Assembly (NCBI RefSeq): GCF_000820025.1
Contig: NZ_CDBI01000074.1
Span: 62,001-126,000 of the forward strand
DNA length: 64,000 nucleotides
Direction: 5' to 3'
Source: Aeromonas popoffii
GTDB lineage: Bacteria; Pseudomonadota; Gammaproteobacteria; Enterobacterales; Aeromonadaceae
Positions 38,337 through 47,866 of the stretch are shown here, piece by piece. The first letter of the stretch is position 1, and each line of letters starts with the position of its first letter. Made by a program: the position numbers and the translations under genes. The notes below the pieces were generated by a model. The model ran no database searches and had not been told where the DNA came from. It saw only the letters and a program-made list of their open reading frames with translations.

Positions 38337-39809
38337 ATGTTTGAAATGTTTAGTGGTTTGGGTTTGTGGTGGTCAATCGGTTTGGTATTGGCCGTTTTTT
38401 TTGTGTTGGCCTATGAGTTCATCAACGGTTTTCACGATACCGCCAATGCGGTAGCAACGGTTATCTATACCAAGGCGATGCCGGCTCACCTGGCGGTAGT
38501 CTCATCGGGGATCTTCAACTTTTTGGGTGTCATGTTCGGTGGTCTGGGGGTGGCCTATGCCATTGTCCACTTGCTGCCGATTGATTTGCTGTTGGGCATG
38601 GATTCCACCCAGGGTTTAATCATGGTGTTCTCCCTGCTGTTTTCCGCCATTGTCTGGAATCTGGGGACTTGGTTCCTGGGCATTCCGGCCTCCAGTTCTC
38701 ACACACTGATCGGTTCCATTCTGGGGGTGGGCGGTGCCTATGCCTGGCTCAACCATCAGCCGCTCACTCAGGGTATCAACGTCGCCAAAGCGATCGACAT
38801 TATGCTTTCCCTGATCATCTCCCCAACCGTTGGTTTTATCGTGGCAGCCCTGTTGTTGTTTGCCATGAAGCGAGTCTGGCTGGGCAGCAAGATCCACAAG
38901 ACTCCGCAAGAGCGACTACTGGTGGATGGCAAGAAGCATCCGCCGTTCTGGGCCCGTCTCACTCTGGTCGCCTCCGCCATGGGGGTGAGCTTCGTGCACG
39001 GCTCCAACGATGGTCAGAAGGGCATTGGTCTGGTGATGCTGGTGTTGATCTGCATGGCCCCGGCCTATTTCGCACTGAACATGAACAGCCGTTCCTACGA
39101 GCTGGATCGCACTCAGGATGCCAACCAGCGCATCATGGAGATCTACCAGCGCAACCAGTCCGCGCTCTCTGGTGTTATCAACTTCTCTGCGCCGGCAACG
39201 GCTCAGGAAGAGCTGATGACCCACTGCTCCGCCGATGGCGTGCTGCAGGCGATGGCAACGCTGGATGCCCGTCTTGGCGCTGTGCGCACCTATGAAGAGA
39301 TGGACCTGACCAATCGTCGGGAAGTGCGTCGCCTGCTGCTGTGTATTGACGACACCGCCCGCAAGGTGTCCAAGCTGCCGTTGCCGGCCAAGGAGTTGAC
39401 CGATCTGGCCAAATGGCGCAAGGATCTGACTGCGACCGCCGAGTATGCACCGACCTGGGTGATCGTCTCCATCGCACTGGCGCTGGGTTGCGGGACCATG
39501 GTGGGTTGGCGTCGTATCGTCTACACAGTCGGCGAGAAGATTGGCTCCACTGGCATGACTTACAGCCAGGGCATCGCCGCCCAGATCACGGCTGCCGCTT
39601 CTATCGGTGTTGCCAGTTTGACCGGTATGCCTGTCTCCACCACCCATATCCTCTCCTCTGCGGTAGCGGGGACCATGGTGGCGAACAAGTCAGGCCTGCA
39701 GAGCCAGACCATCAAGACCATATTGATGGCCTGGGTGCTGACCCTGCCGCTCACCATGCTGCTCTCTGGTGGCCTGTTTCTTATCAGCCACCGCCTGTTT
39801 GGCGGCTGA
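38337..39809 (+). CDS. pitA: low-affinity inorganic phosphate transporter PitA
   Basis: A 490-residue inner-membrane transporter that takes up metal-phosphate with protons. Two PHO4 repeats are visible: GFHDTANAVATVIYT near residue 34 and the second copy at SFVHGSNDGQKGIGLVML (about 220), then GMPVSTTHILSSAVAGTMV. A cytoplasmic loop of about 130 residues lies between repeats. Size close to E. coli PitA (499). ATG 38337 is preferred; an in-frame ATG at 38280 would add 19 residues. Closed by a terminator. Confidence 0.94.
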   Translation: MFEMFSGLGLWWSIGLVLAVFFVLAYEFINGFHDTANAVATVIYTKAMPAHLAVVSSGIFNFLGVMFGGLGVAYAIVHLLPIDLLLGMDSTQGLIMVFSLLFSAIVWNLGTWFLGIPASSSHTLIGSILGVGGAYAWLNHQPLTQGINVAKAIDIMLSLIISPTVGFIVAALLLFAMKRVWLGSKIHKTPQERLLVDGKKHPPFWARLTLVASAMGVSFVHGSNDGQKGIGLVMLVLICMAPAYFALNMNSRSYELDRTQDANQRIMEIYQRNQSALSGVINFSAPATAQEELMTHCSADGVLQAMATLDARLGAVRTYEEMDLTNRREVRRLLLCIDDTARKVSKLPLPAKELTDLAKWRKDLTATAEYAPTWVIVSIALALGCGTMVGWRRIVYTVGEKIGSTGMTYSQGIAAQITAAASIGVASLTGMPVSTTHILSSAVAGTMVANKSGLQSQTIKTILMAWVLTLPLTMLLSGGLFLISHRLFGG

Positions 39810-39836
39810 TAACAGCGCACATCCCAGACATTGACG

Positions 39837-39858
39837 AAGGGCCTACGGGCCCTTTTTT
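39837..39858 (+). terminator. pitA terminator
   Basis: 7-bp stem AAGGGCC / GGCCCTT, 4-nt loop, six T's, 28 nt after pitA. Confidence 0.85.
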
Positions 39859-40476
39859 CATGTCTGCGGATTTGAATGGGGGAGTGCAAGGCACTTGCTT
39901 GGGCAGACTGAGGGGATGAGAGCCGATGACTTGTTTCTGATGTTTTTGACTCTTTATATGCCATCAAACTAGATGTGTTAAAGACATAGCAACACAAATG
40001 GACCAGCATGGATAATCCTGCCTATTCAACAATCTTCTATAGGCGTCATGGAATCCAACCTGATGCGCCATGCTGTCTAGCTTGCCATCCGCTGAAAGGC
40101 ATAGGTGGGGGCCAGGAGCGCGGCAACCTGTCACTCTGATGTTTGTGCTTGGCTCAGCGCGCGGGAGCGCTGTCGCCTGGGGCAAGCCGAGGTGATGGGG
40201 CGATCAGGACATCTCTCCAGGTCATGGTGCTATTAATTGACGGATACTAGGCACAGAGGGTGACTCATAATCGCTGGCTAGGAATGGCAGGGTACGTGGC
40301 AAAAGGGGTCACTAGGCGTTGCAGCTTATTGGGCCGTACAGAGGCGACTATTTTCGCGTATTGGCAGACTTGCGAGGAGAAGGCGTGGCTTTGGCGTGAC
40401 AGAGTGCTTGATGAGCAAAGTGAAAAACTATGGGGAAAGGCAGGGGGTCAGTGACACCAGAGTCCACACTGAAGAT
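39859..40476. other. about 620 nt without a recognised gene
   Basis: Between the pitA and rne terminators, which face each other, so no read-through transcript needs it. Composition is mixed and the longest frames (about 65 codons) have no ribosome site or familiar protein. I looked for tRNA arms, riboswitch cores and RNase P motifs and saw none. It may be decayed sequence or hide a small RNA. Confidence 0.4.
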
Positions 40477-40508
40477 AAAAAAGAGCCACACAGTGTGTGG
40501 CTCTTTTC
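40477..40508 (-). terminator. rne terminator
   Basis: 10-bp stem AAGAGCCACA / TGTGGCTCTT, 5-nt loop; the minus-strand RNA ends in a run of U's. It lies 23 nt beyond the rne stop. Confidence 0.92.
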
Positions 40509-40530
40509 CATCAGGCTAGCTGGTTGGCAA

Positions 40531-43500
40531 TCAAGGACGACCAGCCGGGCTGGTTGCCACGTTGACAGCAGCCGTGCTGCCGCCATGACGGCCAGAGCTT
40601 GCCACATCATTGCGCACCAGCGGTGCCTGCTCGACAGGCGCACGCTCAGGCACGGCAGGGGCCGCCGCCGGCGTTGCCATCGGGGCAGAAGCCTTGCGGG
40701 CACCCGCCAGCAGACCGGCACCTTTCTTAGCCTGGTTGACCACGGGCGCAGCAACGGCAGCGGGTGCTACCGGTTCTGCCTGGGCGACCACGGCTACGAC
40801 TGGCTCGGCAACAACAGGTTCAACAACCTGGGGCGCGGGTTCAGTTGCAGGTGCAGCTTCCGCGACAACGGGTGCAACAACCTCGGCAGCCACCTCGATG
40901 ACAGGTGCGACTGTGGCAACGACGTCGTCAGGTGTGGCAACGACGTCGTCAGCAGGTGTGACAACGACGCTCACTTCGGCAACCACAGGCGTGGCCACCA
41001 CGTCAGCGACAACCGGCTTGGCAGCAACAACAGGGGCTGCTTCCGGCTGGGTGTCGGTCACAACAGGGGCGGCGGTTACCACGGCTTCTGCTTGCTCACG
41101 GGCTTCTTCGGCAACAGCTTCCACCACCACATGCTCGGTCAGTGCAGCAGAGGCTTGTACGGCGGCAGCAATGGCTTCGGCGCTCGGGATTGTGATGACG
41201 GGCACTGCCGGCTCTTCCACTTTCACCTGAGCCGCATCAGCCTGCGCGGCCGTGGTCAGGATAGTGGAGTCTGCTTGCTGCTCGTCATCATCGCGCTGAC
41301 TGCGGGCATCTTCGTTGATGCGCTTGCGACGCTGACCTTCGATACGCTGGCTGCGCGGCGTACGACGGGAACGACGCTGGCTGTCGGCCTGTTCGTCACT
41401 CTGTTCCACTGTGTCAGCGGTATTGGCCACGGTAGCAACCGGCTCATCAGTCGGCTGGGTAGCAGGTACATCGGCACGGATCTGCTTGCGCAGTTGACGA
41501 CGCTCGCGGCGTTCGGCGACTTTCTGCTCTTTCTCCTGCTGAGGCTCGGCACTGACCACGGCAGTTTCAACGGCGTCGACCGCTTCAACGACCAGCTCTG
41601 CACGGGGCTCACGCGGTGCGCGGGGCTCACGAGCAGGACGCGGGGCACGCGGTTCGCGTTCCTGGCGAGGTTCGCGGGGCTCACGTTCCAGGCGCTGTTC
41701 TGTGCGGACTTCACCGCGGGCTTCACGTTCCTGACGGGGCTCACGCTCTTGACGCGGTTCGCGTTCTTTACGCGGACGACGATTGCGGTTTTCACCACCC
41801 TCGCGATTGGCCGCGCCTTCGCGCTTCTCGCCAGCTTCTGCCGTGTTGCGGTTGCTGCGGTTGTCGTCACGACGGGGGCGCTGACCACGGCCACGGTTTT
41901 CATCACGCTGATGACGGTGACCTTCATCCTTGCGCGCTTCCCGCGGCGCAGCCGGTTTCTCGGCAGGCGCCTTGACATCGCTCGGGGCGGCATCGCCAGT
42001 AAACAGACCCGAAATGGCCTTGAACAGCTTGCCAAACAGACCCGCTTCGGCGGCAACCTGTGGCTGTGCTGTGACGGGCGCAGGTGCAGCAGGGGCGGCC
42101 GGTTGAGGAGCCTGGACGAAGCCTTGCAGCAGCGGTTGCTCGCGCTCGATCACCTGAGCCTGCTTCGGCTGGTAGACCGGCTTGGCAATCTCGGTTTTGA
42201 GCTCGTAGCTGGCCGCTTCCGGGATCTCGTTCTGACGAATACGGGTCACTTCATAGTGCGGGGTTTCCAGATGCTGGTTCGGAATGATGTACAGACGTAC
42301 TTCATTACGCTGTTCCAGACTGGCGATGGAGGCGCGCTTCTCGTTGAGCAGATAGGCGGCAACATCGACCGGCACCTGAGCATGAACCTGCTCTGTGTTG
42401 TCCTTCATGGCCTCTTCTTCGATGAGACGCAGGATGGACAAGGCCAGTGATTCGTTGTCACGGATGACGCCCTGACCCTGGCAACGGGGGCAGATGTGGC
42501 TGCTTGACTCGTTGAGGGAGGGACGCAGACGCTGGCGGGACATCTCCAGCAGACCGAAACGGGAGATCCGGCCCAGCTGGATGCGGGCGCGGTCCTGATG
42601 TACGGCTTCACGCAGACGGTTTTCCACTTCGCGCTGATGGCGAACCGGCGTCATGTCGATGAAGTCGATCACGATCAGACCACCCAAGTCACGCAGACGC
42701 AATTGACGGGCAATTTCGTCGGCCGCTTCCAGGTTGGTTTGCAGCGCAGTCTCTTCGATATCGCCGCCCTTGGTGGCGCGGGAGGAGTTGATATCGATGG
42801 AGGTCAGCGCTTCGGTCGGGTCGATGACGATGCTACCGCCGGAGGGCAGGCGTACTTCGCGCTGGAAAGCCGACTCGATTTGGCTCTCAATCTGGAAGTG
42901 GTTGAACAGGGCGACTTCACCCTTGTACAGCTTCACGCGGTTGAGGAAATCGGGACGAACCAGCTCGATGTGAGCACGGGCACGTTCAAAGATGACAGGG
43001 TCGTCGATCAGGATCTCGCCGACATCGCGACGCAGGTAGTCACGAATGGCGCGCACGATCACGTTGCTTTCCTGGTGGATAAGCACGGGAGCGGTACGGT
43101 CCTGTGACGCCTTGTGGATGGAGTCCCAGTGGTTAAGCAGAACGTTCAGATCCCATTCCAGCTCTTCCGGGGATTTGCCCACACCGGCGGTACGCACGAT
43201 GAGGCCCATGCCGTCCGGCACTGTCAGTCCGTTCAGGGCTTCTTTCAGTTCAGTCCGTTCATCACCCTCGATGCGGCGGGAGATACCACCGGCACGGGGG
43301 TTGTTCGGCATCAGCACCAGGTAGCTACCGGCCAGGCTGATAAAGGTAGTGAGGGCTGCACCCTTGGTGCCACGCTCTTCCTTATCGATCTGGACGATCA
43401 CTTCCTGGCCTTCGCGGACCACTTCTTTGATGTTGGGACGACCCTGATAGGAGTAACCGGAGGGGAAGTAATTGCGGGCGATCTCCTTCAATGGCAGGAA

Positions 43501-43698
43501 ACCGTGACGCTCAGCGCCATAGTCGACAAAAGCAGCTTCGAGACTGGGTTCTACACGGGTGATTTTACCCTTGTAGATGTTCGCTTTTTTCTGCTCGTGT
43601 CCCGGACTTTCAATATCCAAATCGTAGAGCTGTTGTCCGTCAACAAGCGCTACGCGCAACTCTTCTTCCTGAGTCGCGTTGATTAGCATTCTTTTCAT
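40531..43698 (-). CDS. rne: ribonuclease E
   Basis: RNase E is the essential endoribonuclease that organises the degradosome on the inner membrane. The catalytic half (residues 1 to about 530) has the S1 domain ([24 protein letters not shown]), the metal-binding SIDINSS and IVIDFIDM aspartates, and the zinc-link CPRCQGQG (about 404-411). The C-terminal half (about 530-1055) is low complexity: Arg/Glu/Pro-rich tandem blocks ([11 protein letters not shown] type) then a Val/Ala/Pro/Thr-rich tail. 1,055 aa compares with 1,061 in E. coli. ATG 43696-43698. Divergent from rluC, with a leader of about 320 nt. Confidence 0.97.
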   Translation of the reverse strand: MKRMLINATQEEELRVALVDGQQLYDLDIESPGHEQKKANIYKGKITRVEPSLEAAFVDYGAERHGFLPLKEIARNYFPSGYSYQGRPNIKEVVREGQEVIVQIDKEERGTKGAALTTFISLAGSYLVLMPNNPRAGGISRRIEGDERTELKEALNGLTVPDGMGLIVRTAGVGKSPEELEWDLNVLLNHWDSIHKASQDRTAPVLIHQESNVIVRAIRDYLRRDVGEILIDDPVIFERARAHIELVRPDFLNRVKLYKGEVALFNHFQIESQIESAFQREVRLPSGGSIVIDPTEALTSIDINSSRATKGGDIEETALQTNLEAADEIARQLRLRDLGGLIVIDFIDMTPVRHQREVENRLREAVHQDRARIQLGRISRFGLLEMSRQRLRPSLNESSSHICPRCQGQGVIRDNESLALSILRLIEEEAMKDNTEQVHAQVPVDVAAYLLNEKRASIASLEQRNEVRLYIIPNQHLETPHYEVTRIRQNEIPEAASYELKTEIAKPVYQPKQAQVIEREQPLLQGFVQAPQPAAPAAPAPVTAQPQVAAEAGLFGKLFKAISGLFTGDAAPSDVKAPAEKPAAPREARKDEGHRHQRDENRGRGQRPRRDDNRSNRNTAEAGEKREGAANREGGENRNRRPRKEREPRQEREPRQEREARGEVRTEQRLEREPREPRQEREPRAPRPAREPRAPREPRAELVVEAVDAVETAVVSAEPQQEKEQKVAERRERRQLRKQIRADVPATQPTDEPVATVANTADTVEQSDEQADSQRRSRRTPRSQRIEGQRRKRINEDARSQRDDDEQQADSTILTTAAQADAAQVKVEEPAVPVITIPSAEAIAAAVQASAALTEHVVVEAVAEEAREQAEAVVTAAPVVTDTQPEAAPVVAAKPVVADVVATPVVAEVSVVVTPADDVVATPDDVVATVAPVIEVAAEVVAPVVAEAAPATEPAPQVVEPVVAEPVVAVVAQAEPVAPAAVAAPVVNQAKKGAGLLAGARKASAPMATPAAAPAVPERAPVEQAPLVRNDVASSGRHGGSTAAVNVATSPAGRP

Positions 43699-44111
43699 TG
43701 AGTTCTCGTTATTTTGTCATTTTGATTTCCTCCACAGGATCCTGCCGGCGCCGGCCTCGGGTCTTCAGCATACTTGGGCAACCTCCCGGTTGGGGTATGC
43801 ATGAGGCGCAAACTAAGGGCGCTCTGGTTCGGCCTTCTCGAGAAGGCATGAATTAAGGATGCCGGTGTGGAGACAAATAATCGGTTCTGTTTGTGTTCTC
43901 CATGCGCTGTACCTCGCACCCGGGAACCGTCATGTTCTTGTATACACGGTGTTTCGGGATTGGGTGGCATAAATTTTGGCCACTTAGTACAAGGCTTGAA
44001 CACAATGACAAAACCTTGTTTATTATCCCATTTAAACCACTTTTATAGCAAGGTGCCATTTTTCAACAAAGCATGCAGCCAAGGGCCGCCGGCGGTGTTA
44101 AAATCCGCGCC
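43699..44111. other. rne leader and divergent rne/rluC promoter region
   Basis: 413 nt between the divergent rne and rluC genes. On the minus strand it is mostly the long untranslated leader of rne, which in E. coli folds into hairpins that let RNase E limit its own mRNA. Several hairpins can be drawn here (e.g. around 43745-43790 and 43915-43950), but I could not align them to the E. coli elements. Confidence 0.6.
44022..44051 (-). promoter_or_regulatory. predicted rne promoter
   Basis: Minus strand: TTGCTA (44046-44051), 18-nt spacer, GATAAT (44022-44027) with TGG before the -10. Start near 44015 predicts a leader of about 317 nt, close to the 361 nt known for E. coli rne. Confidence 0.6.
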
Positions 44112-45056
44112 ATGACACAGATACAACAACAAGTGCGGCTGCTCACCATCGAAGCTGAGCATGAAGGGCAGCGCATCGACAATTTTCTCAAGACTCAGCT
44201 AAAGGGCGTCCCCAAGAGCCTGATCTATCGCATCCTTCGAAAGGGGGAAGTGCGCGTTAACAAAAAGCGCATCAAACCGGAATACAAACTCTGCCCAGGC
44301 GACGAGGTGCGGGTCCCCCCCGTGCGGGTTGCCGAGAAAAACGAACTGCCCTCAGCCAACCTCGGCAGCATTCAGCGTCTGGAGAGCCAGATCCTGTTTG
44401 AAGACGACGCCATGATAGTGCTCAATAAACCGTCCGGCATGGCTGTGCACGGTGGCAGCGGCCTGAGCTTCGGTGTCATCGAGGGGCTGCGCGCTCTGCG
44501 CCCGGATGCCCGTTTCCTGGAGCTGGTACACAGGCTCGATCGAGATACCTCCGGCGTGTTACTGGTTGCCAAGAAGCGCAGTGCCCTGCGCAGCCTGCAT
44601 GAGCAGTTGCGAGTCAAGACCATGCGCAAACAGTATCTGGCGCTGGTGCGCGGCCAATGGCAGCCCCACGTCAAGGTGGTCAATGCGCCGCTGCGCAAGA
44701 ATGATCTGCAATCCGGTGAACGGGTGGTGCGGGTCAGCAGTGATGGCAAGCCATCTGAAACCCGTTTCCGCATCGCCCGTCAATTTGCCGAGGCGACCCT
44801 GGTCGAGTGCAGCCCAATCACGGGTCGTACCCACCAGATCCGGGTGCATACCCAGCATGCCGGTCATCCGATCGCCTGTGATGACAAGTATGGGGAAGCG
44901 GCCTTTGACGAGAAAATGCGTAGCCAAGGGCTGAAACGGTTGTTTTTGCATGCCTGGAAGCTGAGCTTTACCCACCCGGTCGATGGTCGCGAGATGCAGG
45001 TGGAAGCCCCGCTCGCACCAGAACTCGACAACTTCCTGAACAAGCTGGCTCGCTGA
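44112..45056 (+). CDS. rluC: 23S rRNA pseudouridine(955/2504/2580) synthase RluC
   Basis: RluC isomerises three uridines of 23S rRNA. The 314-residue product has an N-terminal S4 domain (RIDNFLKTQLKGVPKSLIY) and the RluA-type catalytic motif HRLDRDTSG (about residues 140-148) with the nucleophilic Asp. ATG 44112 gives MTQIQQQVRLLTI; the upstream in-frame start is not supported. Its stop overlaps the ATG of the next gene (TGATG), indicating translational coupling. rne-rluC divergence is the E. coli arrangement. Confidence 0.96.
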   Translation: MTQIQQQVRLLTIEAEHEGQRIDNFLKTQLKGVPKSLIYRILRKGEVRVNKKRIKPEYKLCPGDEVRVPPVRVAEKNELPSANLGSIQRLESQILFEDDAMIVLNKPSGMAVHGGSGLSFGVIEGLRALRPDARFLELVHRLDRDTSGVLLVAKKRSALRSLHEQLRVKTMRKQYLALVRGQWQPHVKVVNAPLRKNDLQSGERVVRVSSDGKPSETRFRIARQFAEATLVECSPITGRTHQIRVHTQHAGHPIACDDKYGEAAFDEKMRSQGLKRLFLHAWKLSFTHPVDGREMQVEAPLAPELDNFLNKLAR

Positions 45057-45703
45057 TGAAAGAGGTCCGACTCGCCATTTTCGACTGGGACGGTACCCTG
45101 ATGGACTCGGTGGGGCGGATTGTGGCCTGCGTCGCGGGGGCGGCTCGCGATTGCGGCGAGCCGGTGCCCACTGCGATAGAGACACATCAGATCATAGGGC
45201 TCAGCCTGGAGGTCGGCATTCCACAGCTGTTTGCGCTGGCGCCGGGTGGCGAGCGGGCCTACGCCCTGATCGCCCGCTATCGTCACCATTATGTGCATGA
45301 TGGCACGCCCAGCCCGTTGTTTGCCGGGGCGAGTGCGCTGCTGCACCACTGGCACGGGCAGGGGATTGCGCTGGCGGTGGCCACCGGTAAGTCTCGCCGT
45401 GGCCTGGATCGGGTGCTGGATGATACCGGACTGCGGCCGCTGTTTGCCGCCAGCCGTGGCGCGGACGAGGCCAACTCCAAACCCGATCCCCTGATGCTGA
45501 CGCAAATTCTGGATGAGCTGGGCTTAGCGGCGCACCAGGCGGTGATGATTGGCGACTCCATCCATGACATGGCGATGGCAGAGGCGCTGGGCATGCCGCG
45601 GATCGGGGTGAGCTGGGGCGTGCACGACAAGCGCCGGTTGCAGGCACATGATCCGCTTGCCGTCGTCGATACCATGGATGAGCTCAAGCGGTTGCTGGGC
45701 TAG
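45056..45703 (+). CDS. HAD-superfamily phosphatase (phosphoglycolate phosphatase-like)
   Basis: A 215-residue HAD hydrolase with motif I FDWDGTLMDS (Asp nucleophile about residue 10), motif II VATGKSRRGL, motif III Lys in SKPDP and motif IV MIGDSIHDMAMA. A helical cap inserted between motifs I and II places it in HAD subfamily IA, as in Gph-like phosphatases. Substrate not predictable. Coupled to rluC by a 1-nt overlap; the same rluC-HAD-yceF grouping is, as I recall, seen in Vibrionaceae. Confidence 0.9.
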   Translation: MKEVRLAIFDWDGTLMDSVGRIVACVAGAARDCGEPVPTAIETHQIIGLSLEVGIPQLFALAPGGERAYALIARYRHHYVHDGTPSPLFAGASALLHHWHGQGIALAVATGKSRRGLDRVLDDTGLRPLFAASRGADEANSKPDPLMLTQILDELGLAAHQAVMIGDSIHDMAMAEALGMPRIGVSWGVHDKRRLQAHDPLAVVDTMDELKRLLG

Positions 45704-45732
45704 CGCCTTGCCACATGTCTGATGAAAAGATG

Positions 45733-45760
45733 AAAAACGGGAGCCTTGGCTCCCGTTTTT
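45733..45760. terminator. bidirectional terminator between the HAD gene and yceF
   Basis: 13-bp stem AAAAACGGGAGCC / GGCTCCCGTTTTT with a 2-nt loop; A/T tracts serve both strands. Confidence 0.93.
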
Positions 45761-45783
45761 CATTGCTGGGCATATCGTTCCCC

Positions 45784-46365
45784 TCAGGGGAGGGTGAGGC
45801 CATGGCGTTCCAGCAGCTCGATCAGACCGATCAGTGGCAGGCCGATCAGAGCGTTGGGATCGCGCCCCTCCAGCCCCTTGAACAGCACTATCCCCATACC
45901 TTCACATTTGAAACTGCCCGCGCAATCAAGGGGCAGCTCAGCCTCTACATAGCGGCGAAGGGCGGCTTCATCCAGCGTGCGAAAGTGCACAGTGAAAGGT
46001 TCTACCAGCTGTTCAGTCCGGCCGCTGGCGGCATCCAGCACGCACAGGCCGGTATAAAAGGTGACGCTGCGGCCCTGTGCAGCCATCAGTTGTGCCACCG
46101 CCTTCTCCACCGTGCCCGGTTTGCCCAGAATCTGACCGTCGCAGACACACACCTGATCGGACCCTATGATCAGCCCTTGATCAAATCGGTCGGCAATGGC
46201 GTTTGCTTTGGCATGGGCCAGCCGCGCTACCAGCGCTTCGGCAGATTCGCCGGGCAGGGGAGACTCATCTACCTCGGGGGCCGCACATTCAAAAGGAAGG
46301 CCGAGTTTTTCCAGCAGGGCTTTGCGGTAGCGGGAGGTGGAGGCGAGGATCAGCTCTGTTGGCAT
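45784..46365 (-). CDS. yceF: Maf-like nucleotide pyrophosphatase YceF (m7GTP-specific type)
   Basis: A 193-residue Maf/HAM1-fold protein that hydrolyses modified nucleoside triphosphates. [35 protein letters not shown] and [16 protein letters not shown] are family signatures, and [10 protein letters not shown] plus CAGSFKCEG favour the YceF (7-methyl-GTP) subgroup. In E. coli it lies directly beside the divergent yceD; here 4.5 kb separate them. Confidence 0.93.
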   Translation of the reverse strand: MPTELILASTSRYRKALLEKLGLPFECAAPEVDESPLPGESAEALVARLAHAKANAIADRFDQGLIIGSDQVCVCDGQILGKPGTVEKAVAQLMAAQGRSVTFYTGLCVLDAASGRTEQLVEPFTVHFRTLDEAALRRYVEAELPLDCAGSFKCEGMGIVLFKGLEGRDPNALIGLPLIGLIELLERHGLTLP

Positions 46366-46522
46366 TGTGATGTCCTGGTTCTATGCAGTCAGGCGCCGAT
46401 GGTATCGCCCCGCCGTGAGCCGGGCAAATACCTGATGGGATTTTCGTGTTTGACATGATCTGCCGGTATCGCCGGATGGAGTCCGTGTGCTTGCAGTGAG
46501 CAGGGAGCATGACGCCCCTCGG

Positions 46523-46537
46523 TTTCCAAATTGGAAA
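46523..46537. promoter_or_regulatory. 15-bp perfect palindrome upstream of mdtL, candidate LysR box
   Basis: TTTCCAAATTGGAAA, a 7-1-7 palindrome that includes the T-N11-A pattern of LysR-type sites, 98 nt before the mdtL start. The LysR-type YidZ encoded in the same unit is the natural candidate regulator. This is inference from motif and position. Confidence 0.5.
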
Positions 46538-46634
46538 GTGCCGTTATCGACTCTTTCATCGGCCTCTTCCCTATAGTGACAGGCTTATCCGACTGTCATG
46601 CCTTGGGTGACAGTCCGCTACTGCTGGAGTTGTC

Positions 46635-47864
46635 ATGCGTCCCTACCTTGTTTGCAGTTTTTTGATGATCACCCTCTACCCGGTGGGCATAGATCTCTAC
46701 CTGGTCGCGCTCCCCCAAATCGGGGGCGCGCTAGCGGCCAGCGCGGCACAGCTGCATACCGCGTTTTCAGCCTATCTGTTTGGCATGGCTGCTACCGTGT
46801 TGGTCGGCGGACTGCTGGCTGACCGATATGGTCGCAAGCCGGTGATCCTGGCGGGCGCCCTGATCTTTGTGCTGGCCTCGCTGGCGGCCGGCAATGCCGA
46901 CTCGATCACAGTATTTCTACTGGGCCGCATCGGTCAGGGGATAGGGGCAGGCACCCTCTATATCATGACCTTTACCGTGCTGCGCGATGTGCTGGCGCCG
47001 GCCCGGCTGGCGGCTGTCCTGTCAATGATCAACGGCATCATTTGTGTGATCCCCGTGCTGGCGCCTCTGCTCGGTTATCTCATTCTGGCCCGCTTCGACT
47101 GGCCAGCCATCTTTCAGGCCATGGCCCTGCTCGGCGCCGTGGTGGGATTGGTGACTCTGCTCTGGCTGCGGGAGACCCGCCCAGAGGAGGGCAGGCAGGC
47201 CACTGGCCATCCTGCCGATCGCCTCGGGTTTCTGCGTTCGAAGCAGTATTTGTGGATGTGCGGCCTGACCAGTACCGGCATGACCTGCATCCTGACCTAT
47301 GTCAGTACCTCGCCCATGATATTGATGACGGAGATGGGGCTGGATACCGCCGGCTACGCCGAGATCATGATGGCGATGGCCGTGATCAGCATGATCACCT
47401 CCTTTCTCAATCCGGTGTTGATCCGCCGGTGGGGCAAGGAGAGGGTGCTGGCCTGGGCCCACGGCGCCTTGGGGTTGGCACTGCTGTTGCTACTGGCTTC
47501 CCGGCAGGAGGCGCTGTTGATGGCGCTGGCCCATGATGGTTCATCGCAGCTGTGGGCGCTCTGGCTGATCCGTTTTGGCTTTGCCTTCGTTTGCATCGGT
47601 TTTTCCGCCAGCTTCGGCATCGCGATGGGTGAGGCCCTCGCCAGTTGCCAGCGCCATATTGCTCTGGCCAGTGCAACCCTGTGCATTATTCAGATAGCCA
47701 GTTCAGCGCTCTATATCTGGCTGATGGGCTGGCTTGGTCTGGCACCCCTCTTGTTACTGGCTTATTCGCTCCTGCTTGCCGTGCTACTCTACCTCGCCTT
47801 TCGCATCATGGGGCCTGTTGTCGACCAGGCGCCCTGCGATCCCCAGCCCGTGGAGAACATCTGA
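46635..47864 (+). CDS. mdtL: MFS drug efflux transporter MdtL
   Basis: A 409-residue major-facilitator protein of the Bcr/CflA drug:proton antiporter group with 12 predicted membrane segments. It resembles E. coli MdtL along its length: LLYPAGID-like LYPVGIDLYLVALP, AQLHTAFSAYLFGMAAT, loop 2-3 signature ADRYGRKP (about residues 62-69), GRIGQGIGAGTLY and SMINGIICVIPVLAPLLG. yidZ follows 2 nt later, the same pairing as in E. coli, so the name is supported by both sequence and context. Substrates (chloramphenicol-like in E. coli) are not shown here. Confidence 0.88.
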   Translation: MRPYLVCSFLMITLYPVGIDLYLVALPQIGGALAASAAQLHTAFSAYLFGMAATVLVGGLLADRYGRKPVILAGALIFVLASLAAGNADSITVFLLGRIGQGIGAGTLYIMTFTVLRDVLAPARLAAVLSMINGIICVIPVLAPLLGYLILARFDWPAIFQAMALLGAVVGLVTLLWLRETRPEEGRQATGHPADRLGFLRSKQYLWMCGLTSTGMTCILTYVSTSPMILMTEMGLDTAGYAEIMMAMAVISMITSFLNPVLIRRWGKERVLAWAHGALGLALLLLLASRQEALLMALAHDGSSQLWALWLIRFGFAFVCIGFSASFGIAMGEALASCQRHIALASATLCIIQIASSALYIWLMGWLGLAPLLLLAYSLLLAVLLYLAFRIMGPVVDQAPCDPQPVENI

Positions 47865-47866
47865 TC

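Noticed and set aside
40810-41250. Short repeated DNA units in the rne region, first taken as a CRISPR-like or tandem array
   Set aside because: They encode the Val/Ala/Pro tail of RNase E in frame; units are irregular and there are no spacers.
40396-42450. 684-codon open frame on the plus strand opposite rne
   Set aside because: Antisense of the repetitive RNase E C-terminal region; the low-complexity Arg/Gly/Leu product mirrors the rne repeats.
32312-45760. Same stem core (ACGGGAGCC) in terminators at 32312-32338 and 45733-45760
   Set aside because: Short GC-rich terminator stems converge easily; only two copies and different loops, so not treated as a mobile repeat.
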